From a bacterium (GTDB lineage: Bacteria; Planctomycetota; UBA1135; GCA-002686595): 32,405 nt of DNA. How positions within the stretch are numbered: the stretch's first letter is position 1; the number at the start of each line of letters is the position of its first letter. Positions 17,555 through 26,984 of the stretch are shown here, piece by piece. The DNA is taken from positions 1-32,405 of the forward strand of contig JAUIDW010000022.1 in assembly GCA_030428395.1 (NCBI GenBank), given 5' to 3'. The translations under genes and the position numbers were made by a program. The notes beneath the pieces are model-generated. The model did no database searches, had not been told where the DNA came from, and worked only from the letters and a program-made list of their open reading frames with translations.

Positions 17555-18781
17555 ATGACGCCCTACCTCCAGCTGCAGCTCGCCTACGTGGCCCTCTCGG
17601 GGGCGCTCGGGCTGGCGGTCTGGACGGCCTGGCGGGCCGTGCTCGGGCGCGAGCGGCTGCGGGCGCGGTTCCTGGCGTCCGCGGCCACCTACGCGCTGCT
17701 GGCGGCGGCGGGCGTGGTCGCGGTGCGGGTGCTGGACCACTGGCGCGGGGCGTCCCAGTTCCTGCTGGTCGCCTGGGTGTACTACTTCGCCGGGTTCTGG
17801 CTGCCGGTCTTCGCCACCGTGGCGCAGGCGCGGCTGCGGCGCGGGGACCCGCTGGTGCTGGGGGCGTCCGCGCTGCTCGTCGCGGCGGCGAGCTACGCGC
17901 TGCTGATCGAGCCCAACCGGCTCGTGCAGGACGAGACGCGCGTCGAGCTGGCCGCCTGGCCCGCGGAGGCCGCGCCGCTGCGCGTCGTCCACGTGTCCGA
18001 CCTGCAGACCGTGGGCGCCTGCGCGCGCGAGCGTCGGGCGGCGGAGATGGTGAACGCCCTCGACCCGGACCTGATCGTCTGGACCGGCGACTACATCGCG
18101 GGGCCCTTCGCGGACCCCGAGCCGGCCATCGCTGCGGCGCGCGCGTTCCTGGGGTCGCTCCGGGCCCGTTACGGGGTCGTGGCGATCCCGGGGCACTCCG
18201 AGCCCGAGCGCATCCGCCGCCGCGTCGTCGCCGGGTTCGACCACGTCCACTACCTGGTCGACGAGGAGCTCGCGCTGGAGCTGCCCGACGGCCGGCGCCT
18301 GCGGATCTTCGGGGCCTCGGCGGAGCGGCCGCGGCTCGACCGCCTGCAGCCCGACGGCGACCCCGCGCTCGTGACGATCGCGGCCACGCACGTCCCCGAC
18401 CTCTCGGGCGAGCTGGACGGCAAGGAGGTCGAGCTGCACCTCGCCGGGCACACGCACGGCGGGCAGATCGCGTTCCCGGTCGTGGGGCCGCCGGTCACGC
18501 TCTCGCGCCTGCCGAACCGCTTCGCCCGCGGCCTGCACCGCTTCGGCGACCACTGGCTGCACGTCACGCCGGGGATCGGCATGGAGGGGCACCACGCGCC
18601 GCGGATCCGGTTCCTGTGCCCGCCCGAGATCGACCTGCTGCTGCTCGCCGGCGGCGGCGAGCCGCTCGAGCCCCTCGCGCGGCCCGCGCCGCGCGAGCCG
18701 TGGTGGGAGTCGTGGCGGCCGAACCGCCGATCGCCTACGCTCGCGGCCCAGCCGCGCGGCGACGCCCGCGGCGGTCGATGA
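17555..18781 (+). CDS. Membrane-anchored metallophosphoesterase with altered active-site motifs
   Basis: A 408-residue protein: about four membrane segments (5-28, 42-64, 68-90, 101-121) and then a calcineurin-like phosphoesterase domain related to YkuE. Motif I is HVSD149LQ, with Gln151 where most enzymes have His; motif II is TGD179Y; motif III reads G213-H-S-E instead of GNHE; motif V, GH299THGGQ, is intact. The domain may use an altered metal site, or may have lost activity. The C-terminal tail is Pro/Arg-rich. The start is ATG 17555 with no clear ribosome-binding site; a -10-like CAGAAT lies 13 nt upstream. The stop overlaps the next ATG (ATGA), so it is coupled to the GT-C gene, suggesting a joint envelope role. 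Confidence 0.8.
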   Translation: MTPYLQLQLAYVALSGALGLAVWTAWRAVLGRERLRARFLASAATYALLAAAGVVAVRVLDHWRGASQFLLVAWVYYFAGFWLPVFATVAQARLRRGDPLVLGASALLVAAASYALLIEPNRLVQDETRVELAAWPAEAAPLRVVHVSDLQTVGACARERRAAEMVNALDPDLIVWTGDYIAGPFADPEPAIAAARAFLGSLRARYGVVAIPGHSEPERIRRRVVAGFDHVHYLVDEELALELPDGRRLRIFGASAERPRLDRLQPDGDPALVTIAATHVPDLSGELDGKEVELHLAGHTHGGQIAFPVVGPPVTLSRLPNRFARGLHRFGDHWLHVTPGIGMEGHHAPRIRFLCPPEIDLLLLAGGGEPLEPLARPAPREPWWESWRPNRRSPTLAAQPRGDARGGR

Positions 18782-20706
18782 GCGCGCGGAAGGGGACGAG
18801 GGCGGCGTGGGCCTGGGCCGTGGCGCTGCCGGCGCTGGCGGGCCTCGCGTGGCTCGCCGCCTGCCTGCTGGGCGAGGAGCGCGCCACGCCCGCCGACGAC
18901 GCCTACATCACGTACGTCTACGGCCGCAACGTCGCCGAGGGCCACGGGCTGGTCTACAACGCGACCGACGCCGAGCCGACCTCCGGCGCGTCGAGCCTGC
19001 TGCACGTCGCGCTCGCGGCGCTGCTGCACGCCGGCGGCGTGGACCCGCTGCTCGGCTCGCGCGCGCTGTGCCTGCTCGCGTTCCTGTCGATCCCGCTGGC
19101 CGTGGCCTGGGCGGCGCGGGCGCTGCGCTCGGGTCCGGACGACGGCGCGCGGACGCCGCTCGGCGTCGGGCTGGCCGCCGGCGCGTGCGTGGGCCTGGGG
19201 CTCGCGTTCCTGGAGGAGACCGCGGGGCACCTGGCGGACGGCATGGAGACGATGCTCTTCGCCGGCCTGCACGCCTGGGTCGCGGCCTGGGCGGTGCGCG
19301 CGGCGCTGCACGGCGCGGCCGGGGACGGCCCCTCGCCTGGCGCGCGCGCCTGGGTGCGCGGCGCGGGGGGCGCGGCGCTGCTCGCGGCGTTCTCGCTGGC
19401 GCGCCCCGAGGGCTTCCCGCTGGCCGGCGCCACGCTCGTCGCGGCCGGGCTCGCCGCGGCGCTGCTGGGCGCGGGATCCGGCGGACAGGACTCGAGCGGA
19501 CCCGGGACGGACGAGGGGCCCGCGCGCCGCGCGCTGCGCGCGGTCGGCCCGGCGGGGGCGCTGTGGCTCGTGGTCCTCGCGGGCTACGCGGTCTGGAAGC
19601 TCGCGACGTTCGGGCGGCTGCCGTCGAACCCGTACTACGTGAAGACCCACAACGCGATCTTCGGCGGCGACGCGGTCGCGCTGCCGGGGCTGCGCACGAC
19701 GGTGCGCTTCTTCGGGCTGCGGGCGCTGCCGCTGCTGGGGCTCGTCGCGGCCGCGGCCGCGTTCGCGTCCCGGCGCGATCCCGGGCGAGAGCCGGAGCGG
19801 GCGCGAACGCCGGGGCGCGTGCTGCTCGCGGCCGCGGTGCTGCTGGCGCCATCGCTGGGGATGGCGGCGGCCTACGCGCGCGTGATCCACGAGATGGCCG
19901 GCGGGTTCCGCTACGAGTACCCGCTGCTCGTCCCGCTCGCGGTGGCGGGCGGCCTCGCGCTCGTCGCCCTGGCGCGCCGCGCGCCCGCGGCGATGCTCGT
20001 GCCGGGTCTGGGCCTGGGCCTGGCGGCGCCGCTGCTCTTCGCGCCCGCCGACGCGCGCTTCCCCGACTGGCTGTCGGCGCCGGGGTACTCCGCGCTGCGC
20101 TGGACGAGCTTCCGCAACACCGAGCTCGCGCACGCGCGCCTCGGGCTGGACCTGCGCGACACCGGCCTCGGCCAGGACGCGACGATCCTGCTGTCGGGCG
20201 CCGGCATGGTGCCGTACTTCAGCCGCTTCCGCGCGATCGACTGGGTCGGGCTGAACGACAACCGGCTGTGCGGGCGCGAGGCGCTCTCGATCGACGAGGT
20301 GTGGGACTACCTCGAGGCGCAGGAGCCCGACCTCGTGTTCTCGATCTTCCCGCCGGCGTCGCCCGGCGCGACGGGGCCCGACGACGACCCCGTGTTCGCG
20401 AACCCGCTGATCCAGGCCACGCTCGACGGCCGCGCCTCGGCGCTGTTCCGCTACTGGGACCGCGACCGGCTGGCGGAGATGTTCCACCGCGAGATGCGCA
20501 CCGTGCGCGACACGTGCGAGTTCGGCGCCGCCTACCGCCTGGGCGACGGCTGGGGCACGCCGTGGTGGATCCTGGTGTACGTGCGGCGCGACTCGCCGCA
20601 CCGCGACGCGCTGCTGGAGCGCTTCGCGACCTCCGGGCGCGCCGACCGCGACGGCGACCTCGCCGCGACGTACGGCCTCGACCCGCGCGCCCTGGGACGC
20701 CCGTAG
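18778..20706 (+). CDS. GT-C-type integral membrane glycosyltransferase
   Basis: A 642-residue polytopic protein with many Ala/Leu-rich membrane segments. The N-terminal external loop PADDAYITYVYGRNVAEGHG (acidic pair 40-41) is followed by LVYNATDAEPTSGASSLLH, a pattern typical of GT-C enzymes that use polyprenyl-phosphate sugars, such as arabinofuranosyl- and mannosyltransferases. A soluble C-terminal domain (from about residue 430: DTGLGQDATILLSGAGMVPYFSR, then WDYLEAQEPDLVF) follows, as in those families. Donor and acceptor are unknown. The start overlaps the phosphoesterase stop by 4 nt; upstream codons in this frame are Arg-rich and excluded. Phosphoesterase plus GT-C could jointly handle a lipid-linked sugar; that is inference. 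Confidence 0.75.
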   Translation: MSARKGTRAAWAWAVALPALAGLAWLAACLLGEERATPADDAYITYVYGRNVAEGHGLVYNATDAEPTSGASSLLHVALAALLHAGGVDPLLGSRALCLLAFLSIPLAVAWAARALRSGPDDGARTPLGVGLAAGACVGLGLAFLEETAGHLADGMETMLFAGLHAWVAAWAVRAALHGAAGDGPSPGARAWVRGAGGAALLAAFSLARPEGFPLAGATLVAAGLAAALLGAGSGGQDSSGPGTDEGPARRALRAVGPAGALWLVVLAGYAVWKLATFGRLPSNPYYVKTHNAIFGGDAVALPGLRTTVRFFGLRALPLLGLVAAAAAFASRRDPGREPERARTPGRVLLAAAVLLAPSLGMAAAYARVIHEMAGGFRYEYPLLVPLAVAGGLALVALARRAPAAMLVPGLGLGLAAPLLFAPADARFPDWLSAPGYSALRWTSFRNTELAHARLGLDLRDTGLGQDATILLSGAGMVPYFSRFRAIDWVGLNDNRLCGREALSIDEVWDYLEAQEPDLVFSIFPPASPGATGPDDDPVFANPLIQATLDGRASALFRYWDRDRLAEMFHREMRTVRDTCEFGAAYRLGDGWGTPWWILVYVRRDSPHRDALLERFATSGRADRDGDLAATYGLDPRALGRP

Positions 20707-20719
20707 TCCGCGCGGGCGT

Positions 20720-20748
20720 TTGCCGCCGCCGGGCGGCTGTGGTACTCC
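20720..20748 (+). promoter_or_regulatory. Candidate promoter of the DUF389 gene, nearly leaderless
   Basis: TTGCCG (20720-20725), a 17-bp spacer, then TACTCC (20743-20748), with 8 nt to the ATG at 20757. This is the only place where I see a fair -35 as well as a -10. The -10 is an imperfect match to the TAnnCT pattern. Confidence 0.4.
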
Positions 20749-20756
20749 GGCGCGCC

Positions 20757-21791
20757 ATGGCGGGACGCTTGATCGAGGTGCTCGCGCCGGCGGACGGCTG
20801 CGAGCCGATCGTCGAGGTGCTGGAGGGGCTCGACACGGAGTGGAGCTGGAGCGACACGGCCGGCGACACGGCCGTGTTCAAGCTCGTCGTCGATCCGGGC
20901 GGCGTCGAGGCCGTGGTGGACGCGCTGCAGGCGCTGCTCGACCACACCGAGGGGGCGCACCTGCTCGTCCTGCCGCTCGAGGCCCACGTCCCGCGGCCGC
21001 CGGAGCCGGAGGTGCCCGCGAAGGGCGAGGAGGCGAAGGCCGAGGCGCCGCCGGCGAAGTCGTCCACGCGCATCGCGCGCGACGAGCTCTACGCCGAGCT
21101 GAAGGCGCAGGCGGTCGTCACCCGGCCGTTCCTCGTGATGACGGCGATCTCGACGATCGTGGCGGCGGTCGGCGTGATGCGCGACAGCCCGGCCGTGGTC
21201 ATCGGGGCGATGGTGATCGCGCCGCTGCTCGGGCCGAACATGGCCCTGTCGCTGGGCACGACGCTGGGGGACACGGTCCTGATCGGGCGCGCCCTGCGCA
21301 CGACCGCGGCCGGGATCGCGGTGGCGCTGGCCACGGCGGTGCTGACGGGGTTCGTGCTGGACCTCGACCTCGCGAGCGGCGAGGTCGCCTCCCGCACCGA
21401 GGTCACCTACGGGGAGCTGCTGCTGGCCCTCGCGACCGGCGTCGCCGGCGCGCTGGCGCTCACGACGGGCGCCGCCAGCTCGCTGGTCGGCGTCATGGTG
21501 GCGGTGGCGCTGGTTCCGCCGCTCGTGGTGGCCGCGATCCTGGCCGTGCACGGGCACTGGCCGGAGGCGGGCCGCGCGTTCCTGCTCGTGGCGAGCAACG
21601 TCGTGTGCGTCAACCTCGCCGGGGTGGCGACGTTCTACGTCCAGGGGGTGCGCCCGCGGACGTGGTGGGAGGCCGAGAAGTCGACCCGGGCGGTCCGCAT
21701 CGCGCTGACCATCTGGCTCGTGCTGCTCGCCCTGGTCGCGGCGATCATCGCGGTCGCGGGCGTCGCGCCGCACGTGCTGTCCCAGGATTGA
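20757..21791 (+). CDS. DUF389 (TIGR00341-like) membrane protein
   Basis: A 344-residue protein. Residues 1-75 form a soluble alpha/beta (ACT-like) domain (MAGRLIEVLAPADGCEPIVEVLEGLD), a charged Glu/Lys/Ala/Pro linker follows (about 85-105), then a membrane domain with about six helices carrying the family signature RDSPAVVIGAMVIAPLLGPNM and later GAASSLVGVMVAVALVPP. The family is widespread but its transport or other role is not established. The gene is single; the 50-bp gap upstream carries its probable promoter. The ATG is fixed by the conserved N-terminal domain. Confidence 0.85.
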   Translation: MAGRLIEVLAPADGCEPIVEVLEGLDTEWSWSDTAGDTAVFKLVVDPGGVEAVVDALQALLDHTEGAHLLVLPLEAHVPRPPEPEVPAKGEEAKAEAPPAKSSTRIARDELYAELKAQAVVTRPFLVMTAISTIVAAVGVMRDSPAVVIGAMVIAPLLGPNMALSLGTTLGDTVLIGRALRTTAAGIAVALATAVLTGFVLDLDLASGEVASRTEVTYGELLLALATGVAGALALTTGAASSLVGVMVAVALVPPLVVAAILAVHGHWPEAGRAFLLVASNVVCVNLAGVATFYVQGVRPRTWWEAEKSTRAVRIALTIWLVLLALVAAIIAVAGVAPHVLSQD

Positions 21792-21829
21792 GGCGCACGC
21801 GGGCGACCCCGCTGCGGCCGGGCCTCGGC

Positions 21830-21835
21830 TAGGCT
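21830..21835 (+). promoter_or_regulatory. Candidate -10 element for the 21857 gene
   Basis: TAGGCT, 21 nt before the ATG at 21857. The short leader contains GGAGGG (21848-21853), so this unit combines a TAnnCT hexamer with a normal ribosome-binding site. Confidence 0.45.
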
Positions 21836-21856
21836 GGACCGCGGAGCGGAGGGACG

Positions 21857-23164
21857 ATGCAGGCACGCGCGGGACTGGTGATCGCCGCGGCGATCGGGCT
21901 GACGGCGGGGCTCCTCGCCGGGCAGGTGTGGGAGGTGCTCGCGGGCGAGGCGCCCCGGCCGGCGGAGCTCGCGACCACGAGCCCCGGACCCGGCGTCGAG
22001 CGCGCGCCCGTCGAGGCCGCCGGCGAGCTGCGCGCGCCGGAGCCCGCGCCGCCCGCCGAGCCGGAGCGCCGCCGCGTGGAGGACGAGCCCGCCGCTCCCG
22101 AGGGGACGTCGCGCGAGGCCGCGGACGACGAGGTGCTGATCGGCCCGGCGCTGGAACGCCACGCCCGCGAGGGCCTCGCCGCCGGATGGGCGGAGCTGCG
22201 CGGCGACCCGCTGCCCGACGAGCGCGAGCGCGAGGGCCTGGCGGAGTTCGTGCAGCTCGTGGAGACGGAGCCGCGGGCCATCGGCCGGCGCCTGGCCGAG
22301 CTGCAGACGAAGCGCGACGTCGCGGAGGGCACGCTCGCGCTGGAGGACCCGATCAAGCTGCTGAAGGCCCTGGCGGAGCCGGGCGTGGGGCCGGTCCTCG
22401 ACCTGGCCGGCGATCCGGAGCGGTTCGGCGAGCTGTTCCGCCGCGAGCATCCCGCGTCCTTCGCCGCCGGCCCGCGGCTCCCCCTGCAGGCCGACGAGGC
22501 CGTCGAGGACGGGACCGTCGTTCGCTTCCCGGCCGGGGTCTTCGAGCTGAAGACGCTGATGCGGCACAAGCACCCGTTCCCGCGCGACGTGGCGCTGCAG
22601 GGGGCGGGGATGAACGCGACGCTGCTCGTGATCCCCGAGCTCTCCACCCGCGGCGCCGTGCGCAGCTTCGCGATCCGCGACTGCACGGTGCACACCGACG
22701 ACAACTACCTGTTCGACCTGCGCCTCGAGCCCGCCACCCTCGAGTTCGAGCGCGTGCGGCTCGTGGGGTTCGACGTGGGGGCGGGGGGGTCCTGCCTCCT
22801 GGGCACCAAGGAGACGGCGGTGCGGATGGCGGATTGCATCGTGTCCGGCGGGTACGGACGCAATCCCCGGTACGGCACTCTGTTCGACATCCGCACGCCC
22901 GCGCTCCTGGGCCGGTTCGAGCGCTGCACCTTCCAGTGGATGAGGATCGGGCTGTCCCGCGCCCGGCCGGGCGCGACGGTGGTGTTCGCGCAGTGCAAGT
23001 TCCAGGACGTGTACGACGACCCCGTCGCCGACGCGGAGGACCGGACGGGGCTGGTTCTCCAGGACTGTCTGGTCGTGCCCTACGAGGGCGACATGGGGGC
23101 GGTCCCGAGGCGGGATCTCGAGGAGCTGTTCCCGGGCTGGCGCGCGGAGCTCGGGCGGCAGTGA
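21857..23164 (+). CDS. Membrane-anchored protein with probable beta-helix domain, function unknown
   Basis: A 435-residue protein with an N-terminal signal anchor (about 5-28), a Pro/Glu/Ala-rich linker (32-90), a helical charged segment (95-200), and a C-terminal region (about 215-420) with short repeating strands and ladder-like turns (VALQGAGMNATLLVIPE, RSFAIRDCTVHTDDN, TAVRMADCIVSGGYG, GRFERCTFQWMRIG, VVFAQCKFQDVYDD, LVLQDCLVVPYE). Regular C/D positions per turn look like a right-handed parallel beta-helix of the pectate-lyase fold. No catalytic residues are recognised. GGAGGG ends 3 nt before the ATG. It probably faces the periplasm. It has no recognised partner; the following gene has its own promoter. 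Confidence 0.6.
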   Translation: MQARAGLVIAAAIGLTAGLLAGQVWEVLAGEAPRPAELATTSPGPGVERAPVEAAGELRAPEPAPPAEPERRRVEDEPAAPEGTSREAADDEVLIGPALERHAREGLAAGWAELRGDPLPDEREREGLAEFVQLVETEPRAIGRRLAELQTKRDVAEGTLALEDPIKLLKALAEPGVGPVLDLAGDPERFGELFRREHPASFAAGPRLPLQADEAVEDGTVVRFPAGVFELKTLMRHKHPFPRDVALQGAGMNATLLVIPELSTRGAVRSFAIRDCTVHTDDNYLFDLRLEPATLEFERVRLVGFDVGAGGSCLLGTKETAVRMADCIVSGGYGRNPRYGTLFDIRTPALLGRFERCTFQWMRIGLSRARPGATVVFAQCKFQDVYDDPVADAEDRTGLVLQDCLVVPYEGDMGAVPRRDLEELFPGWRAELGRQ

Positions 23165-23238
23165 ACGCGGCTCGTGTGCGCTCGCGCTCGGCCCGCCCGG
23201 CGTCGGCGCGGAGCTCCCGCGAGCCCCGCGGCGCCTGC

Positions 23239-23244
23239 TAGACT
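23239..23244 (+). promoter_or_regulatory. Candidate -10 element for the large metalloprotease gene
   Basis: TAGACT, 59 nt before the ATG at 23304. The leader holds a GC-only palindrome-like run (GCGCGCGC-GG-CGCGCGCG type) around 23250-23270 and no strong Shine-Dalgarno. Confidence 0.4.
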
Positions 23245-23303
23245 CGGCGGCGCGCGCGGCGCGCGCGATCCCTACGACAGAGAACGGCGGACGGACGACA
23301 GCG

Positions 23304-26300
23304 ATGATCGAGCTCCTGCTCCTGACCCTGATCCCGTGGACCGCGGCGCCGGCGCAGGACGGCGGCGGCACCTCGCCCTTCGAGCTGGCGCTGCGCGCGG
23401 CCGAGCGCGCGCTCGAGGGCGGCGGCGCGCAGGAGGCGCGCAAGCAGGTCATGCGCGCGCTCGAGCGCGACGCGAAGTCGGTGCCCGCGTGGGTGCTGCG
23501 GGCGGAGGCCGCGGCGCTGGCGGAGGACCGCGACGAGCAGGTGTACTGCCTGCACGTGGCGCGGCGGCTGGCCGCGGCGCAGGGGCTGGAGGAGCGCGAG
23601 GAGGAGCTGCGCGCGCGGCTGCTCGAGGTCGACCCGATCGCGGCGGACCTGCTCGACATGAACCGGCTGTTCATCGACGAGCTGCTGCCGATCGCGAACG
23701 ACTACGAGGAGCAGGGCCGGCTGCACTCGGCCATCCGCGTCCACAAGGAGGTCCTGGCGCTGGACCCCGAGCAGGCCGAGAGCCTGGCGGCGATCGAGCG
23801 CATCGCCTCGAACCCCGACCCGAGCCTGGCGGGCGACGCCAAGCCGCGCGACCTGCTCGCGGACGTGTCCGACGAGTGGATCCGCGAGCACGACGAGGAG
23901 ACGCGCGACTGGGGCAAGCGCGCCAAGCTCGAGCGCGAGAACTACAAGACCGAGACCAACGCGGGGTACGAGGTGCTCGTGCGCTGCGCCGAGGCGATGG
24001 AGCAGATGAACGCCTTCTACCGGCAGTTCTTCGAGTTCGGCACGGAGGAGCACTCCGGCACGGTGCCGCCCATCGCCCTCCTGATCTTCCGCGAGCGCGA
24101 CGAGTACCTGAAGCTCGGCAGCGGGCCGGCGGAGTGGAGCGGCGGGCAGTTCACCGGCGCCGCGGTCGAGACGTTCGTGGGCGACGGCGGGTTCGAGAAC
24201 ATGACGAACACGCTGTTCCACGAGGCGGCGCACCAGTTCGTCTCGCTGGCCACGCAGGCCTCGGGCTGGCTGAACGAGGGCCTGGCGTCGTTCTTCGAGG
24301 GCTGCCGCATCCTGCCCAACGGCTCGGTGCTGATGAACGAGCCCGCCAACCACCGCCTGATCCCGCTGGTGCGGCGCATGGAGCGCGGCTGGATGGAGGA
24401 CCACGAGGACGGCATCGCCATCTCCGATCCCAACCAGGTGCCGACGCGGGCGCCGACGTTCCGGATCGTGATGGAGAACCGCTACCAGTGGGGCCCGGCC
24501 TGGTACGCGCCGACGTGGGGCGTGGTGTACTTCCTGTACAACTACCAGGACCCGGTCGACGGCCGCTACGTGTACCGGCGCGCGTTCCGCGAGTTCATCG
24601 ACAAGTCCGGCGGCCGCACGGGCGAGGGCGCGGTGCGCAACTTCGAGGAGCTGGTGCTGGCCAACCCCGAGCCGCCGCTGAAGGGCGTCGAGCGGCCGGA
24701 CGACGCCGAGCCGCTGCCGCTGCCGGCGACGATCGACGAGCTGACCGAGGTCTGGCGCGACTGGCTGATCACGCTCGAGAAGGAGGTCACCGGCCGGCTC
24801 GAGGTGACGCGGCCCTACGCCGACTGGGCGCGCTACGCCCAGGCGAACGGCCTGGCCTCGATGGCGCTGGAGCACTACGAGAAGGCCTTCACCGAGGACC
24901 CCGACGACGTCTCCATGCTGGTGGACTTCGCGGAGTTCCTGGCGGACGAGCGCGACGACTCGGACCGCGCCACCAAGCTCGCCAACCGCGCGCTGGGGCT
25001 GCTGGACCAGCTCGAGGAGCCCGACGAGGACCTGGTGAAGGCGCTCGAGAAGAAGCTCGCCAAGTGGGACCCGACCCGCCGCGAGCTCGACCGCGTGCAC
25101 GAGCAGATCTGGGCCGCCTCGCGCAACGTCGTGCAGCGCTACCAGGGCGCCAACCTGCCGATGATGGTGATGGACGTCAGCTCGCGCCTGGGCTCGTCCC
25201 TGGGCGTGCCCGGCCTGTACGAGATGTACGAGGAGGCCGCGCGCGTGTCCGGCCGCACCCTGGACCTGTGGCGGCTGGCCTACGACGAGCACAGCCTGGC
25301 GGGCTGGACCGACGTCGGCGACGGCGCCTTCACCGCCAGCGGCATCTTCCTGGACGCCCGCGGCGCGGACATCGCCGAGCACGACTTCGTCTACACGTCG
25401 ATCGCGCTCGACGAGGTGCTGTCGGGCGACTTCTCGTTCTCCGCGCAGATGCAGGCCGAGTCCGGCACGTCCGCCTTCGCCGGCCTGACCTTCGGCCGCA
25501 AGGGCGCCAGCAACCTGCACGCGGTGGTGCTCTTCCCCGCGAAGGAGCGCACCGACGGCGCCGCCTCGACCGGGTTCATCGACCTGGTCACGTTCTTCGG
25601 GACGGGGGCCGACTACAAGACGTGGCGCCACACGCCGGTCGACACGCAGCCCGACCCCGAGAAGTCGCAGGCGGGCATCTGGCACGAGCTGCGCATCGAC
25701 GTGTCCGGCCGCATCGTCGACGTCTGGTTCGACGACGAGTTCGTCACGACGCAGGAGTTCCCCAACCGCGAGCTGCTGCGCGGCAGCCTGGGGCTGCTGA
25801 CCGGGCCCGGGAAGGCCCGGTACCGCAACGTGCGCTTCCTGTCGCGCTACCCCAACGATCCGGCCGGGCGCGTGCTGCGCGACCTGCGGCTCGAGCAGAT
25901 CCGCGCCGAGTCCGGCGGCGGCCTGGGCGGCAGCTACCTCGGCGCGGTGCCGCCGTTCCCGCAGGTCCAGGCCTGGGCCCAGGGCGAGCGCTCGAGCTGG
26001 GACGAGGTCGGCCCCGTCCCGCAGCTCTTCGTGATGTGGAGCACCCAGCAGAACGACATGGTGCCGATCCACGAGTGGCTGGCCGAGCTGGCGGACGAGC
26101 ACGAGGACGTCGGCCTGCGCATCGTCAGCCTCTGTTCGCCCAACGACGTCGACTCGATCGACGACTACCTGGCGGCCTTCGAGTTCCCCGACGTCGTCGG
26201 CGTCGACCAGCGCGAGGGCATCGGCATCGGGGACACCTTCGAGCAGTACCAGATCGCGCGCTTCAACCTGCCGCGCGTGCTGCTGCTCGACGTGGACCAG

Positions 26301-26984
26301 AAGGTCGTGTGGGAGGGCGACCCGGGCTTCAAGATCGGCGAGGAGTGGTACCCGGGGCTCGGCACGTACCTGGACGCGCCGCTCGAGGAGCTGATCGCGA
26401 ACCGCAAGCTGCGCCAGCTGCAGCCGTGGCGCGCGCGCTGGAACGACGAGGCGCTGCCCGCCCTGAAGCGCGGCGACGTGGCCACCGCGCTGCCGGTGCT
26501 GTTCGAGGCGCGCGAGTTCAAGAAGGGCGCCGTGGCCGAGGTCGACGACGCCTGGCGCAAGCTCGAGGCGCTCGAGACGACCCTGGACGCCCTCGAGACG
26601 ACCGGCCACACCCTCGTGCGCGAGGGCACCGAGCCCGCCATGGACGTGCTGCTGGGCTGGGCCCCGCTGCTCGACCGCGAGCCGGACAAGAAGGAGCTGA
26701 AGAAGCTCGCCTTCGTCCAGCGCAGCGACGCGGCCAAGGACTGGAAGGACGCCCTCGACGAGCTGGCCCGGTGGAAGAAGCGCGCCAAGCCGGGCACCGA
26801 GCTCGAGAAGGCCGCCGACCTGCTGGCCAAGCTCGACCGCCTCGAGGGCACCTTCGCGACCGGGCTGCGCGCCGCGGTCCAGGCCGCCGTGGACGCCGGC
26901 GACGTCGAGGCCCTCCAGGCCCTGGCCGAGACGGCCCCGGACATGCCGGGCAGCTGGCTGATCACCGAGTTCTTCGGGTGGTAG
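23304..26984 (+). CDS. Giant exported metalloprotease-like / lectin-like / thioredoxin-like fusion
   Basis: A 1226-residue protein. Order: signal peptide (MIELLLLTLIPWTAAPAQ), TPR-like helices (about 25-170), a DUF1570-like zinc-peptidase domain with H306-E-A-A-H310 and downstream E325 in WLNEGLASFFEG, further helical repeats (500-600), a concanavalin-like beta-sandwich (about 662-852; LAGWTDVGDGAF to YRNVRFLSRYP), a thioredoxin-like domain (about 902-1012; PQLFVMWSTQQND, FNLPRVLLLDVDQKVVWEGDPGF) and a helical tail. The thioredoxin-like domain has TQQN where CxxC would be, so it is not a classical redox centre. All gluzincin zinc ligands are present. It is probably periplasmic or extracellular. 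Substrate is unknown. It ends inside the start of the PP-loop gene. Confidence 0.8.
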   Translation: MIELLLLTLIPWTAAPAQDGGGTSPFELALRAAERALEGGGAQEARKQVMRALERDAKSVPAWVLRAEAAALAEDRDEQVYCLHVARRLAAAQGLEEREEELRARLLEVDPIAADLLDMNRLFIDELLPIANDYEEQGRLHSAIRVHKEVLALDPEQAESLAAIERIASNPDPSLAGDAKPRDLLADVSDEWIREHDEETRDWGKRAKLERENYKTETNAGYEVLVRCAEAMEQMNAFYRQFFEFGTEEHSGTVPPIALLIFRERDEYLKLGSGPAEWSGGQFTGAAVETFVGDGGFENMTNTLFHEAAHQFVSLATQASGWLNEGLASFFEGCRILPNGSVLMNEPANHRLIPLVRRMERGWMEDHEDGIAISDPNQVPTRAPTFRIVMENRYQWGPAWYAPTWGVVYFLYNYQDPVDGRYVYRRAFREFIDKSGGRTGEGAVRNFEELVLANPEPPLKGVERPDDAEPLPLPATIDELTEVWRDWLITLEKEVTGRLEVTRPYADWARYAQANGLASMALEHYEKAFTEDPDDVSMLVDFAEFLADERDDSDRATKLANRALGLLDQLEEPDEDLVKALEKKLAKWDPTRRELDRVHEQIWAASRNVVQRYQGANLPMMVMDVSSRLGSSLGVPGLYEMYEEAARVSGRTLDLWRLAYDEHSLAGWTDVGDGAFTASGIFLDARGADIAEHDFVYTSIALDEVLSGDFSFSAQMQAESGTSAFAGLTFGRKGASNLHAVVLFPAKERTDGAASTGFIDLVTFFGTGADYKTWRHTPVDTQPDPEKSQAGIWHELRIDVSGRIVDVWFDDEFVTTQEFPNRELLRGSLGLLTGPGKARYRNVRFLSRYPNDPAGRVLRDLRLEQIRAESGGGLGGSYLGAVPPFPQVQAWAQGERSSWDEVGPVPQLFVMWSTQQNDMVPIHEWLAELADEHEDVGLRIVSLCSPNDVDSIDDYLAAFEFPDVVGVDQREGIGIGDTFEQYQIARFNLPRVLLLDVDQKVVWEGDPGFKIGEEWYPGLGTYLDAPLEELIANRKLRQLQPWRARWNDEALPALKRGDVATALPVLFEAREFKKGAVAEVDDAWRKLEALETTLDALETTGHTLVREGTEPAMDVLLGWAPLLDREPDKKELKKLAFVQRSDAAKDWKDALDELARWKKRAKPGTELEKAADLLAKLDRLEGTFATGLRAAVQAAVDAGDVEALQALAETAPDMPGSWLITEFFGW

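Noticed and set aside
23238-26609. 1123-codon open frame antisense to the metalloprotease fusion
   Set aside because: Composition is Leu/Val/Asp/Gln/His/Arg-rich without domains; the plus-strand frame has signal peptide, zinc motif and further domains.
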